DNA from: Bacteroidetes bacterium UBA7662
GTDB lineage: Bacteria > Bacteroidota > Bacteroidia > UBA7662
Reading direction: 5' to 3'
Length of the DNA: 64,000 nucleotides
Assembly: GCA_002483345.1 (NCBI GenBank)
Contig: DLHS01000005.1
Location: forward strand, 94,105 to 158,104
Part shown: in pieces, positions 36,942 through 44,453 of the stretch
How positions within the stretch are numbered: the stretch's first letter is position 1
Layout: each line of letters starts with the position of its first letter
Notes under the pieces: model-generated
Told to the model about the DNA's origin: nothing
Seen by the model: only the letters and a program-made list of their open reading frames with translations
Database searches by the model: none
Translations under genes and position numbers: made by a program

Positions 36942-39398
36942 ATGGCCAACCCGCGTTTCGCAGATGTACTGCTTCCTTTACACATCCCCAAGGCATACAC
37001 CTACCGGGTACCGGATGATTGGCCGGAACAGCTGGAGCCTGGTATGCGGGTGGTTGCTCCCTTGAAAAAGAAACTTTATACGGGCATAATCCTCCGGCTA
37101 CCGGCAGATCCACCTGTCCATTACGAAGCCCGGTTGCTCGAAAGTCTGCTTGACACCTCCGGCCCCCTGCTTCCGCCCGCTTCCCTGGTCTTCTGGGATT
37201 GGATGGCAGCCTATTATGTGTGTTATGCCGGTGATGTAATGCTGGCTGCTTTGCCGTCACTGTTCCGCATAAGCAGTGAAACACGCTTGTTGCTTCACCC
37301 TGATTATGTGCAGGACACCCGGGAGCTTAGCGACGACGAATTCATGATACTCGAAGCCCTCGACGTGAATGGGGAACTCACCGTTTCGGATGTACAGCGT
37401 ATCACAGACCGTAAAAATGTGATTCCCCTGTTGCGGGATATGGCCGACCGTAAACTGCTGCTCACCATAGAGGCTTTGCAGGGTGGCTATAAAGAGAAAA
37501 GGGAAGCTTTCGTCCGGCTGTCAGCTACCCTGCTGGCCGATGAAGCAGCCCTGCGCCAGTGTTTTGAAACGCTGGAACGTGCTCCCAAACAGCTCGAAGC
37601 CCTGATGTATTACCTCCATCTGAGGCCTTCCGGCGAACGCATCTCCAAAAAAGAACTGCTTAAAACCGATCAGGTAGGTTCACCTGCCCTGACAGCACTG
37701 CTGGAGAAAAAAATACTGGAACAGGAACTGATACGGGTGGACCGGATTCCGTTGAAAGCCGATGCGGCGACCGGCGAATTTCCTTTGAGTTTGCATCAGG
37801 AGCAGGCATTGGTTAAAATCAACAACCATTTTATTGATAAGGCCATTGTTTTGCTACATGGCATTACCGGTAGTGGAAAAACACTGCTTTACGTCCACCT
37901 GATCAGGAAACAACTGGCAGCGGGTAAGCAGGTCTTGTTTATGGTGCCGGAGATAGCCCTGACGGCCCAACTGATTGAGCGGCTGCGTCGTTTTCTGGGA
38001 GGGGAGATAGGGGTTTACCACTCCCGTTTCAACGAGCAGGAGCGGGCGGAGCTCTGGCAGAAAATAAGGCAGGGCGAGCTGAGGGTGGTTTTGGGAGCCC
38101 GTTCAGCAGTTTTCCTCCCTTTTCAGGAGCTGGGGCTGGTCATTATAGACGAAGAACACGATGCCTCCTACAAACAGGACGATCCGGCACCCCGTTACCA
38201 TGCCCGGGATGCGGCAGTGATGCTGGCACATCAGCAAGGTGCGCGCGTATTGCTTGGCTCTGCCACACCTGCTATCGAGAGTTATTACCTGGCACGCAGC
38301 GGCCGTTACGGTTATGTCAGGCTGGATGAACGTTTTGGTGGTATCCGAATGCCAGAAATCCGGCTTGCGGATATCCGTCTGGAAAGCCGGGAAAGGCTGA
38401 TGAAGGCCGATCTCACCGGGTCGCTTTACAATGCAATTGCAGACACACTGGAAAAAAAGGAACAGGTTATACTGCTTCAGAACCGGAGGGGTTATGTGCC
38501 CTTTACCGAATGCAGCATTTGTGGCTGGTCGCCGGGTTGTCCGAATTGCGATATCACGCTTACATACCACAAGCTGGCGCATCAGTGGCGTTGTCACTAT
38601 TGCGGACACAAGGAGTTGCCGGTGGCAAGCTGCAAGGCCTGTGGCAGTCATGCGCTGGTAACCCGTGGTTTTGGTACCGAAAAAATCGAAGAAGAAATCA
38701 GCATACTTTTTCCCGACGCCCAGATTGGCCGGCTGGATCAGGATGCCACCAGGAAAAAACATGCTTACGGACAGATTATCAGAGATTTTGAACAGGGTAA
38801 AATCCAGATACTGATAGGTACCCAGATGGTAAGCAAAGGCCTTGATTTTGATAATGTGACGTTGGTAGGGGTATTAAATGCTGATATGTCGTTGCGGGTG
38901 CCTGATTTCAGGGCACAGGAACGGACTTTTCAGCTGCTCGAACAGGTGAGCGGTCGTGCCGGCAGAAGAGCGGTACAGGGCCAGGTCATCATCCAGAGCA
39001 GAAATGTCAAGGAACCTATTTTCGCGCTTATCCAGACACACGATTATGATGCTTTCGCAGATGGGCAGCTTCAGGAACGGCAGCAGCATGACTATCCACC
39101 TTATGTTCGGCTGATTCGTATCACCCTTCGGCACAAAGTTTTTGAAACAGTTGAAAAAGCCGGACAGGAGCTTACGTCGCGTTTGCAACATGCGCTCGCT
39201 CACCGGGTTTTAGGTCCCGCCACACCGGCAATAGCCCGTATCCGCCAGGAATACATCCGTGAAATACTCCTCAAACTGGAACGCGACAAGCTGGACCCGG
39301 CCAAGGTAAAATCTTTCCTCCTCGAGCAACTGGAATGGCTGGAAACAGATACCCGCTGGAAAGGGCTTCGGGTGGTGCTGGATGTGGACCCGGCTTGA
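36942..39398 (+). CDS. priA: primosomal replication helicase PriA
   Basis: 818 residues from the ATG at 36942 (MANPRFADVLLPLHIP, the family N-terminus). Walker A is HGITGSGKTLLY and Walker B IIDEEHDASYKQ. The zinc-binding cysteines sit in CSICGWSPGCPNC, CHYCGHKE and CKACGS. Helicase motif VI lies in QVSGRAGR. The 3'-binding N-terminal domain precedes about 200 residues of linker. PriA reloads the replisome at stalled forks. It is monocistronic; a GA-rich repeat follows nearly at once. Confidence 0.97.
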   Translation: MANPRFADVLLPLHIPKAYTYRVPDDWPEQLEPGMRVVAPLKKKLYTGIILRLPADPPVHYEARLLESLLDTSGPLLPPASLVFWDWMAAYYVCYAGDVMLAALPSLFRISSETRLLLHPDYVQDTRELSDDEFMILEALDVNGELTVSDVQRITDRKNVIPLLRDMADRKLLLTIEALQGGYKEKREAFVRLSATLLADEAALRQCFETLERAPKQLEALMYYLHLRPSGERISKKELLKTDQVGSPALTALLEKKILEQELIRVDRIPLKADAATGEFPLSLHQEQALVKINNHFIDKAIVLLHGITGSGKTLLYVHLIRKQLAAGKQVLFMVPEIALTAQLIERLRRFLGGEIGVYHSRFNEQERAELWQKIRQGELRVVLGARSAVFLPFQELGLVIIDEEHDASYKQDDPAPRYHARDAAVMLAHQQGARVLLGSATPAIESYYLARSGRYGYVRLDERFGGIRMPEIRLADIRLESRERLMKADLTGSLYNAIADTLEKKEQVILLQNRRGYVPFTECSICGWSPGCPNCDITLTYHKLAHQWRCHYCGHKELPVASCKACGSHALVTRGFGTEKIEEEISILFPDAQIGRLDQDATRKKHAYGQIIRDFEQGKIQILIGTQMVSKGLDFDNVTLVGVLNADMSLRVPDFRAQERTFQLLEQVSGRAGRRAVQGQVIIQSRNVKEPIFALIQTHDYDAFADGQLQERQQHDYPPYVRLIRITLRHKVFETVEKAGQELTSRLQHALAHRVLGPATPAIARIRQEYIREILLKLERDKLDPAKVKSFLLEQLEWLETDTRWKGLRVVLDVDPA

Positions 39399-39540
39399 GG
39401 GGGGGTGGAGAGTGGAGAGTGGAGAGTGGAGAGTGGAGATGGCGGAGGATACTTAAGAACTAAAAGATAACGGAATCGCTTGCCCCTCTCCTCTCCCCCA
39501 TCTCCACTCTCCACTCCCCCATCTCCACTCTCTTCACTCC
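39399..39540. repeat. GA-rich repeat with inverted copy
   Basis: GTGGAGA units are repeated in tandem at 39404-39440. Their complement (CTCTCCACT- and CCCCATCTCCACTC-type) follows at 39482-39540, so the block could fold back. About 40 unrelated bases lie between the arms. No gene is seen. Confidence 0.85.
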
Positions 39541-39580
39541 TCCAAGGGTTTTCACTTTTGAAGCATGATTTTTACAAATG

Positions 39581-39610
39581 TTGAATTTAAATTTCAACCC
39601 GTTAGATTTG
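39581..39610 (+). promoter_or_regulatory. promoter of the four-helix-bundle gene
   Basis: TTG (39581-39583), 19 bases, then TAGATTTG (39603-39610): a full match to the Bacteroidota TTG/TAnnTTTG consensus. The box ends four bases before the ATG, so the transcript is probably leaderless. Confidence 0.75.
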
Positions 39611-39614
39611 ATAA

Positions 39615-39977
39615 ATGGATGCACAATTCGACTTTGAAAAGCTCATCGTATTCCAGAAAACAAGGCGATTAATTGTGCCTGTTTATCAGATAGCGAATAG
39701 TTTTCCTGCGGATGAACGATTTGCTTTAACGAACCAAATTAAAAGAGCTGCTGTAAGTGTTGCAAGTAATATTGCAGAAGGAAATTCAAGAAGGAGTCCC
39801 AGAGACAAATGCCATTTTTTGAGAATTGCTCATGGCTCCTTAATGGAGCTTATGAGTCAATTAATCATTGGAGCAGATTTAAAATTTTACGCAGAATCTG
39901 ATTTAGAGCCTGTCAGGAAAGAGATTGTTGAGATATCAAGAATGATTTCAAGTATGATTGGGAAATTTTTAAATTGA
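39615..39977 (+). CDS. four-helix-bundle protein (23S rRNA IVS / Avd-like)
   Basis: 120 residues of the S23/IVSP four-helix family: FEKLIVFQKTRRLIVPVYQI, then FALTNQIKRAAVSVASNIAEG, the most conserved helix, and GSLMELMSQLIIGADL. The family is known from intervening sequences of 23S rRNA genes and is related in fold to the Avd protein of diversity-generating retroelements. This copy stands far from any rRNA, has no reverse transcriptase nearby, is AT-richer than its neighbours, and is bracketed by GA/CT-rich repeats at 39399-39540 and 40021-40085. Function is unknown; a mobile cassette is possible. Confidence 0.9.
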   Translation: MDAQFDFEKLIVFQKTRRLIVPVYQIANSFPADERFALTNQIKRAAVSVASNIAEGNSRRSPRDKCHFLRIAHGSLMELMSQLIIGADLKFYAESDLEPVRKEIVEISRMISSMIGKFLN

Positions 39978-40020
39978 AAGCCCCAAGTTTGCAGACAGAA
40001 AGTAATACTTCCACAAGAAT

Positions 40021-40085
40021 AATCATCTCCCCACTCCCCACTCCACCACTCTCCAGTCTCCACTCTCCACTCCTCACCCCCCCTC
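40021..40085. repeat. CT-rich repeat right of the four-helix gene
   Basis: CCCCACTCC, CTCTCCAGTCTCC and ACTCTCCACTCC units match the 39482-39540 tract in direct orientation. The tract ends just before the DUF502 gene. No coding sequence is present. Confidence 0.8.
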
Positions 40086-40100
40086 CACAAATAAAACATC

Positions 40101-40673
40101 ATGAACAGCGGCCGCCTGAAGGAATTTTCGCTTCGATTTTTTAAGTATTTCCTGAATGGATTATTGCTTATCAGTCCGATAGCTATAACAGTGTATGTAA
40201 TATATCTGGTTATCACTACCCTCGATGGGTTCCTGGATTTGGGAATACCCGGCCTGGGATTCCTCGTATCTGTCACCGGGATTGCATTGATAGGTTATTT
40301 TGGCTCTAAAATCCTCATGGAGCCTATTTTGGGTTTTATTGAACGTCTGCTGACACGTGCGCCTTTTATCAAGTTTATTTATACCTCTATCAAGGATTTG
40401 ATGGAGGCCTTTGTAGGTGAAAAAAGAAAATTTAATCAGCCAGTGGTAGTGGAGATGGGAGATGGCTTGCTGAAACCTGGTTTTATGACCCAGGAAGACA
40501 TGGCTTTTTTGGGTTTTAAGGGCTATGTAGCTATTTATATGCCACACTCCTACAATTTCTCCGGCAATGTTTTTCTGGCCGAATCTTCCAAAGTACGTAA
40601 GGTAGATACCAATGCCACCGATTACATGAAATTCATCGTTTCGGGCGGTGTTACCCACCTGGAGGAGTCATGA
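40101..40673 (+). CDS. DUF502 membrane protein
   Basis: 190 residues. Two N-terminal membrane segments (about 17-40 and 50-68) are followed by a conserved cytosolic or periplasmic domain. Family signatures are FFKYFLNGLLLISPIAITVY, GIALIGYFGSKI, and FIKFIYTSIKDLMEAF. The function is not established. It overlaps the acyltransferase start by four bases (ATGA), implying coupling; a lipid or envelope role is an inference from that partner. Confidence 0.9.
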   Translation: MNSGRLKEFSLRFFKYFLNGLLLISPIAITVYVIYLVITTLDGFLDLGIPGLGFLVSVTGIALIGYFGSKILMEPILGFIERLLTRAPFIKFIYTSIKDLMEAFVGEKRKFNQPVVVEMGDGLLKPGFMTQEDMAFLGFKGYVAIYMPHSYNFSGNVFLAESSKVRKVDTNATDYMKFIVSGGVTHLEES

Positions 40674-41227
40674 GACAACTGCTGGCAAGCTGGCTGATGC
40701 GTTTGCTTGGCTGGAAATTCAAAGGAGGTGTTCCGCCACTGCGTAAAATGGTGCTTATTGTTGCGCCGCATACGTCGAACTGGGATTTCCCACTTGGGGT
40801 GCTGGCACGGGCTGCTATCAACCGGAAAATCAGGTTTATCGGCAAAGCATCTCTTTTTCGGCCTCCCTTCGGGTTTATTTTCCGCTGGCTGGGGGGATTC
40901 CCGGTAGCCCGGACCGTAAGTCAGGATACCGTGGCTTTTGTGGTTCAGATGTTCAATCAAAACGAAGACTTCCTGTTTGCACTTTCACCCGAAGGAACCA
41001 GACAATATACCCCTCAAATCAGAACGGGCTTTTACCAGATTGCCCTGCAGGCAGGTGTGCCTATTCTGATGATTGGCTTCGATTTCAGCAAAAAGGAAAT
41101 ACAGATACAACCGCCGTTTTATCCAACAGGCAACAAAAAGCAGGATTTTGAATTCATCCTGGGCTACTTCAAAACCGTCAAAGGGTATTATCCCGATCAG
41201 GGAATTGTAGATCAGCGGGTGGACTGA
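40670..41227 (+). CDS. PlsC-like acyltransferase
   Basis: 185 residues of the 1-acylglycerol-3-phosphate acyltransferase superfamily. The catalytic HX4D is His-Asp in APHTSNWDFPLG, and the second block SPEGTR is intact. It probably moves an acyl chain to a lysophospholipid or similar acceptor at the inner membrane. No separate TM anchor is obvious, but the N-terminus is amphipathic. Its 3' end overlaps the convergent ATP-grasp-like gene by 16 bases. Confidence 0.88.
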   Translation: MRQLLASWLMRLLGWKFKGGVPPLRKMVLIVAPHTSNWDFPLGVLARAAINRKIRFIGKASLFRPPFGFIFRWLGGFPVARTVSQDTVAFVVQMFNQNEDFLFALSPEGTRQYTPQIRTGFYQIALQAGVPILMIGFDFSKKEIQIQPPFYPTGNKKQDFEFILGYFKTVKGYYPDQGIVDQRVD

Positions 41228-42411
41228 CGGAAGAAGGCCGAAGCTCCGCCTACCCAGTCGAAATTTTTGTTGTAGCGTACCCCTATCAGCTCTCCCCGGC
41301 TGAGGCGGCACAGGTTGGTTACGATTTCCGGCTGTGATTTGCCTTCGGGCCAAAACATCATCATGCGTATTTCTACCTTCACTTTGGCATCCGGCGCCTG
41401 AAGTACAGGTTCGTAGGCAACTTTACGTTGCAAAATGAAATGTTCCGGGTTTTGCAGGCGGGTGATATCTTCCGGTGTGACATGCACATTGACCCCCATA
41501 CCGGCAAATGAATAGAGGGGTTTGAGTACCCAGTTTTCGAGGTCGGCTGGTACGCCTTCCAATTGGTGTACAAAACGGGTTTCGGGTATGTAGGGACTGT
41601 TAAAGAAGGGCATGCTGTACTTGCTCATCCGGAAAAACCAGTTGGGGTGGCATACCCATTCCACATCTACCTCCTCCAGCATGCTGAAAGCCGGTTTGAG
41701 ATCCGTTCGTTGCTCCAGCTCGTCGAAAATGACACGGTTGTAGATACGATGCACAGGTATTTTTTCACCCTGGCGGATGTAGAAGAGTTTGCGACCCTCC
41801 CGTATCACTTTGCTGATACAAACAGGTTCAATGCCAAACAGACTCCGGGTTGCCCAGAAGTCTGCTCTGGTTTTTTGTTTTTCAGGCTCTATTTCAAGTA
41901 AAATCACATTTTCAGGAGAACATTTACCCAATAACAGGTTGCGTAACAGGCGGGAGAAAGTATGACTGTCGTATCCGCCTGTGTAGGCATCGTAGGAGGG
42001 GTCGGTCTGAAAGTGTTTTTTATAGGCTTCTGCCAGCAGTATCTGATAGGCGAAAAGCGAGGGAAAACCCTGCATCTCTATGAGCTGAGGGGTAGGATTG
42101 CCAGATTCATCCAGACAAACGGCGAAATCTGCGATGAGGATGGTTGGTTTACGGTCGTCGCCCGGAACACGCTGGTGGGGTGGAATGGCGGCTTCGCTCA
42201 GCTTGTAGTAAGCATCGGAGGTGATGGTCTGGTTGATTTCAGCGCAGGCGGCCAATAAACGGTCACGCAGGATGTCAGGGACAAAAAAGGGGCTTTCTCC
42301 TACCCGGAAATCGATGGGTTCGCCCAGTTGCGTGGCCATGTCATGCAGCAGCACCAGGTATTTCTCTTGCGTGAAACCCGCGTTAAAGGCTTGTCGGAGC
42401 GCTGGAATCAT
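41212..42411 (-). CDS. ATP-grasp-like protein of the amidoligase cluster
   Basis: 399 residues. The C-terminal half looks like an ATP-grasp fold: WVLKPLYSFAGMGVNV (lysine and glycine-rich loop), FILQRKVAYEPVL, EIRMMMFW and LIGVRYNKNFDWVGG. The N-terminal half (with ILIADFAVCLDESGN and QLIEMQGFPSLFAYQ) is not recognised. It is the last gene of the three-gene unit GCS2, GATase, ATP-grasp-like, two bases after the GATase. This suggests an ATP-driven carboxylate-amine ligation. The permuted glutathionylspermidine-synthase-like fold is an alternative. The substrate is unknown. Confidence 0.6.
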   Translation of the reverse strand: MIPALRQAFNAGFTQEKYLVLLHDMATQLGEPIDFRVGESPFFVPDILRDRLLAACAEINQTITSDAYYKLSEAAIPPHQRVPGDDRKPTILIADFAVCLDESGNPTPQLIEMQGFPSLFAYQILLAEAYKKHFQTDPSYDAYTGGYDSHTFSRLLRNLLLGKCSPENVILLEIEPEKQKTRADFWATRSLFGIEPVCISKVIREGRKLFYIRQGEKIPVHRIYNRVIFDELEQRTDLKPAFSMLEEVDVEWVCHPNWFFRMSKYSMPFFNSPYIPETRFVHQLEGVPADLENWVLKPLYSFAGMGVNVHVTPEDITRLQNPEHFILQRKVAYEPVLQAPDAKVKVEIRMMMFWPEGKSQPEIVTNLCRLSRGELIGVRYNKNFDWVGGASAFFRQSTR

Positions 42412-42413
42412 GG

Positions 42414-43232
42414 TCAGGCTTCTTGCAGGGCGTAACAGGCCATCTCCAGAAAACGGGGGATAATGGTATTGTGTGTCAGCGTGATTTTATCGGCATCCCG
42501 CAAATGACCCAGCATCAGGTTGTATTTGGCTTCTCCGTGGATCGAAATAATCTGCTTACGACGTTCCGGCTCTTTCATATAACTGATCATACCCTGGGCA
42601 TCGGCCTCGGGATGAAACTGGGTGCCGAAAAACTCCTCCGAGAAACGCACAGCCATAATGGCCCGCTCGTAATCCACATGATCCCGGATTTTCTCCAGAG
42701 CCAGTAATTGTGCACCGAAGTTTTCAAATCTGTCCAGATTGGGTTGCACGACCTGCCATTCCCGGCTATCAACCGCCCAGAAAGGGTCGGGTAGGGTTTC
42801 GAAAATGGGGTCATGTACCCCGTATTGTGTTTTATGGACGGGGAAGATGCCGAAGCTGGTGGAGCGGCGTTTGGTAAGTTCGCCCAGACCAAAGTGTTTG
42901 CAGGCCATCTGAAAAGAATGACAGATGAAAAAGACGTACTTCTTACGGCTGTTATACTGCTGGTTGTGCGCCCACAACTTATCGATGAGTTTGAAATAAC
43001 GTTTGTCCCAGATACCATTGCCTTCGAGCGGGCTGCCGGGGCCACCCGTTGAAATATAGATGTCGTAGCTGGTATCGGGGAGTTCGTTTTGGGTACGGAC
43101 GTCGAAAATATCATAGGTAACGTGGAAGCGGTAGTCTTCGAGTATCTGCAAAAGATTGCGCATACCCTGGTTGGCGGCGCCTTCGTACATATCCAGTACT
43201 GCTACACGTTTTTTGATTCTTGGTTGTTCCAT
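42414..43232 (-). CDS. class I glutamine amidotransferase-like protein
   Basis: 272 residues. The catalytic triad is visible: Cys in FICHSFQMAC, and His and Glu in GTQFHPEAD. The oxyanion region is STGGPGSP. The ATG at 43232 (MEQPRIKKRVAVLDMYEG) is chosen; an upstream TTG at 43262 would add ten residues. Relatives include GMP synthase-type GATases and homoserine O-succinyltransferase-like folds, and here it may supply ammonia or remove a gamma-glutamyl group. It lies between the GCS2 ligase and the ATP-grasp-like gene, 40 and 2 bases apart. Confidence 0.85.
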   Translation of the reverse strand: MEQPRIKKRVAVLDMYEGAANQGMRNLLQILEDYRFHVTYDIFDVRTQNELPDTSYDIYISTGGPGSPLEGNGIWDKRYFKLIDKLWAHNQQYNSRKKYVFFICHSFQMACKHFGLGELTKRRSTSFGIFPVHKTQYGVHDPIFETLPDPFWAVDSREWQVVQPNLDRFENFGAQLLALEKIRDHVDYERAIMAVRFSEEFFGTQFHPEADAQGMISYMKEPERRKQIISIHGEAKYNLMLGHLRDADKITLTHNTIIPRFLEMACYALQEA

Positions 43233-43272
43233 ACGGCTTGGTTCGTTTTGGACAAGCTTCAAATGTACGGGC

Positions 43273-44373
43273 TTAATGACTTAATCCCGACACTGTCTGA
43301 GCCAAATAGTAATCCACAACGCTTCTCAGGTCACCTGTTTTTTCATAAATAGCCAGCTGTCGGTCGGCTCCGGTGCCATTTGCAAGAATTTTCTGAATCT
43401 GGTTTATTTCATCCCTTGACCCGAGTTCATCTACTACATCATCCACAAAATCGAGCAGTTCCTGGATGAGGTGACGGGTATTTACTTCCATCTCCTGTCC
43501 GAAATCAATCATCATGCCGTCGATGCCATAACGCGAAGCCCGCCATTTGTTTTCGTTCACCAGCGCCCGTTTGTAAATCATGAAGTTGAGATTGTGCTGG
43601 CGCAGTTTGTAGAGTTTGGCTACCAGCGCCTGGATGAGAGCTGCCAGTCCGATGGTCTCATCCAGCGTCATAGGGACATCACAAATGCGGAACTCGATGG
43701 TGTCGAAAAAGGGGTGTACCCGGATATCCCACCAGATTTTTTTGGCATTGTCGATGCAGTTTGTCTTAATCAGCAGCTTTACATAATTCTCGTATTCGGC
43801 GAAACTTTCGAAAAAGTCGGGTATACCTGTCCGGGGAAACTTGTCGAACACCTTGGTGCGGAACGATTTGAATCCGGTATTCCGGCCCTCCCAGAAGGGG
43901 CTGTTGGTAGATAAGGCATAGATGTGCGGGAGGAAGTACCTGACGGAATTGGCGATGTGGATGGCCATTTCCTTATCAGGCATGCCTACATGCACATGGA
44001 GGCCAAAGATGAGGTTCGACCGGGCGGCATCCTGCAGTTCATTGACAATCTCATTGTACCTGGGATGTTCAGTAATGAGCTGTGTTTGCCACATGCTGAA
44101 AGGGTGGGTACCTGCGGCACCGATTGCGAAACCGAGATCACCGGCCACCTGCGAAACTGTTTTCCGCAAATGCGCCACCTGGGTACGGGCTTCGTGTATA
44201 TCTGCGCAGATATTGGTACCCACTTCTACCACGGCCTGGTGCATTTCTGCTTTTACCTGATCGTCGAGCACCTTGTTGGCGGCTTCTACTATCTTCTGCT
44301 GGTGTGATACCAGCTCCCGGGAAGAGGGGTCGATTACCTGATACTCTTCTTCAACGCCCAGTGTAAATTTCAT
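43273..44373 (-). CDS. GCS2-type carboxylate-amine ligase (YbdK family)
   Basis: 366 residues of the glutamate-cysteine ligase 2 family (COG2170): LGVEEEYQVID with acidic metal-binding residues at the N-terminus, NLIFGLHVHVGMPD, STNSPFWEGRNTGFKSFR, and VHPFFDTIEFRICDVPMT. The family joins a carboxylate, usually the gamma-carboxyl of glutamate, to an amine using ATP. Cysteine is not the proven substrate for YbdK-type members. It is the first gene of the unit after a terminator, followed by the GATase-like and ATP-grasp-like genes. Confidence 0.92.
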   Translation of the reverse strand: MKFTLGVEEEYQVIDPSSRELVSHQQKIVEAANKVLDDQVKAEMHQAVVEVGTNICADIHEARTQVAHLRKTVSQVAGDLGFAIGAAGTHPFSMWQTQLITEHPRYNEIVNELQDAARSNLIFGLHVHVGMPDKEMAIHIANSVRYFLPHIYALSTNSPFWEGRNTGFKSFRTKVFDKFPRTGIPDFFESFAEYENYVKLLIKTNCIDNAKKIWWDIRVHPFFDTIEFRICDVPMTLDETIGLAALIQALVAKLYKLRQHNLNFMIYKRALVNENKWRASRYGIDGMMIDFGQEMEVNTRHLIQELLDFVDDVVDELGSRDEINQIQKILANGTGADRQLAIYEKTGDLRSVVDYYLAQTVSGLSH

Positions 44374-44401
44374 AGAGAAAGTGGCTTAGTGACGGCAAAT
44401 T

Positions 44402-44430
44402 AAAAAAGCCTCGTCATTGACGAGGCTTTT
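44402..44430 (-). terminator. terminator between the two amidoligase units
   Basis: AAAAGCCTCGTC and GACGAGGCTTTT form a 12-bp stem around AAT, followed by further T residues on the minus strand. It lies after the AT-hook gene (stop 44454) and before GCS2 (start 44373). Confidence 0.9.
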
Positions 44431-44453
44431 GTGTCATAATTTTTATTTCAGGC

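Noticed and set aside
39615..39977. diversity-generating retroelement around the Avd-like gene
   Set aside because: There is no reverse transcriptase or template/variable repeat pair in the window.
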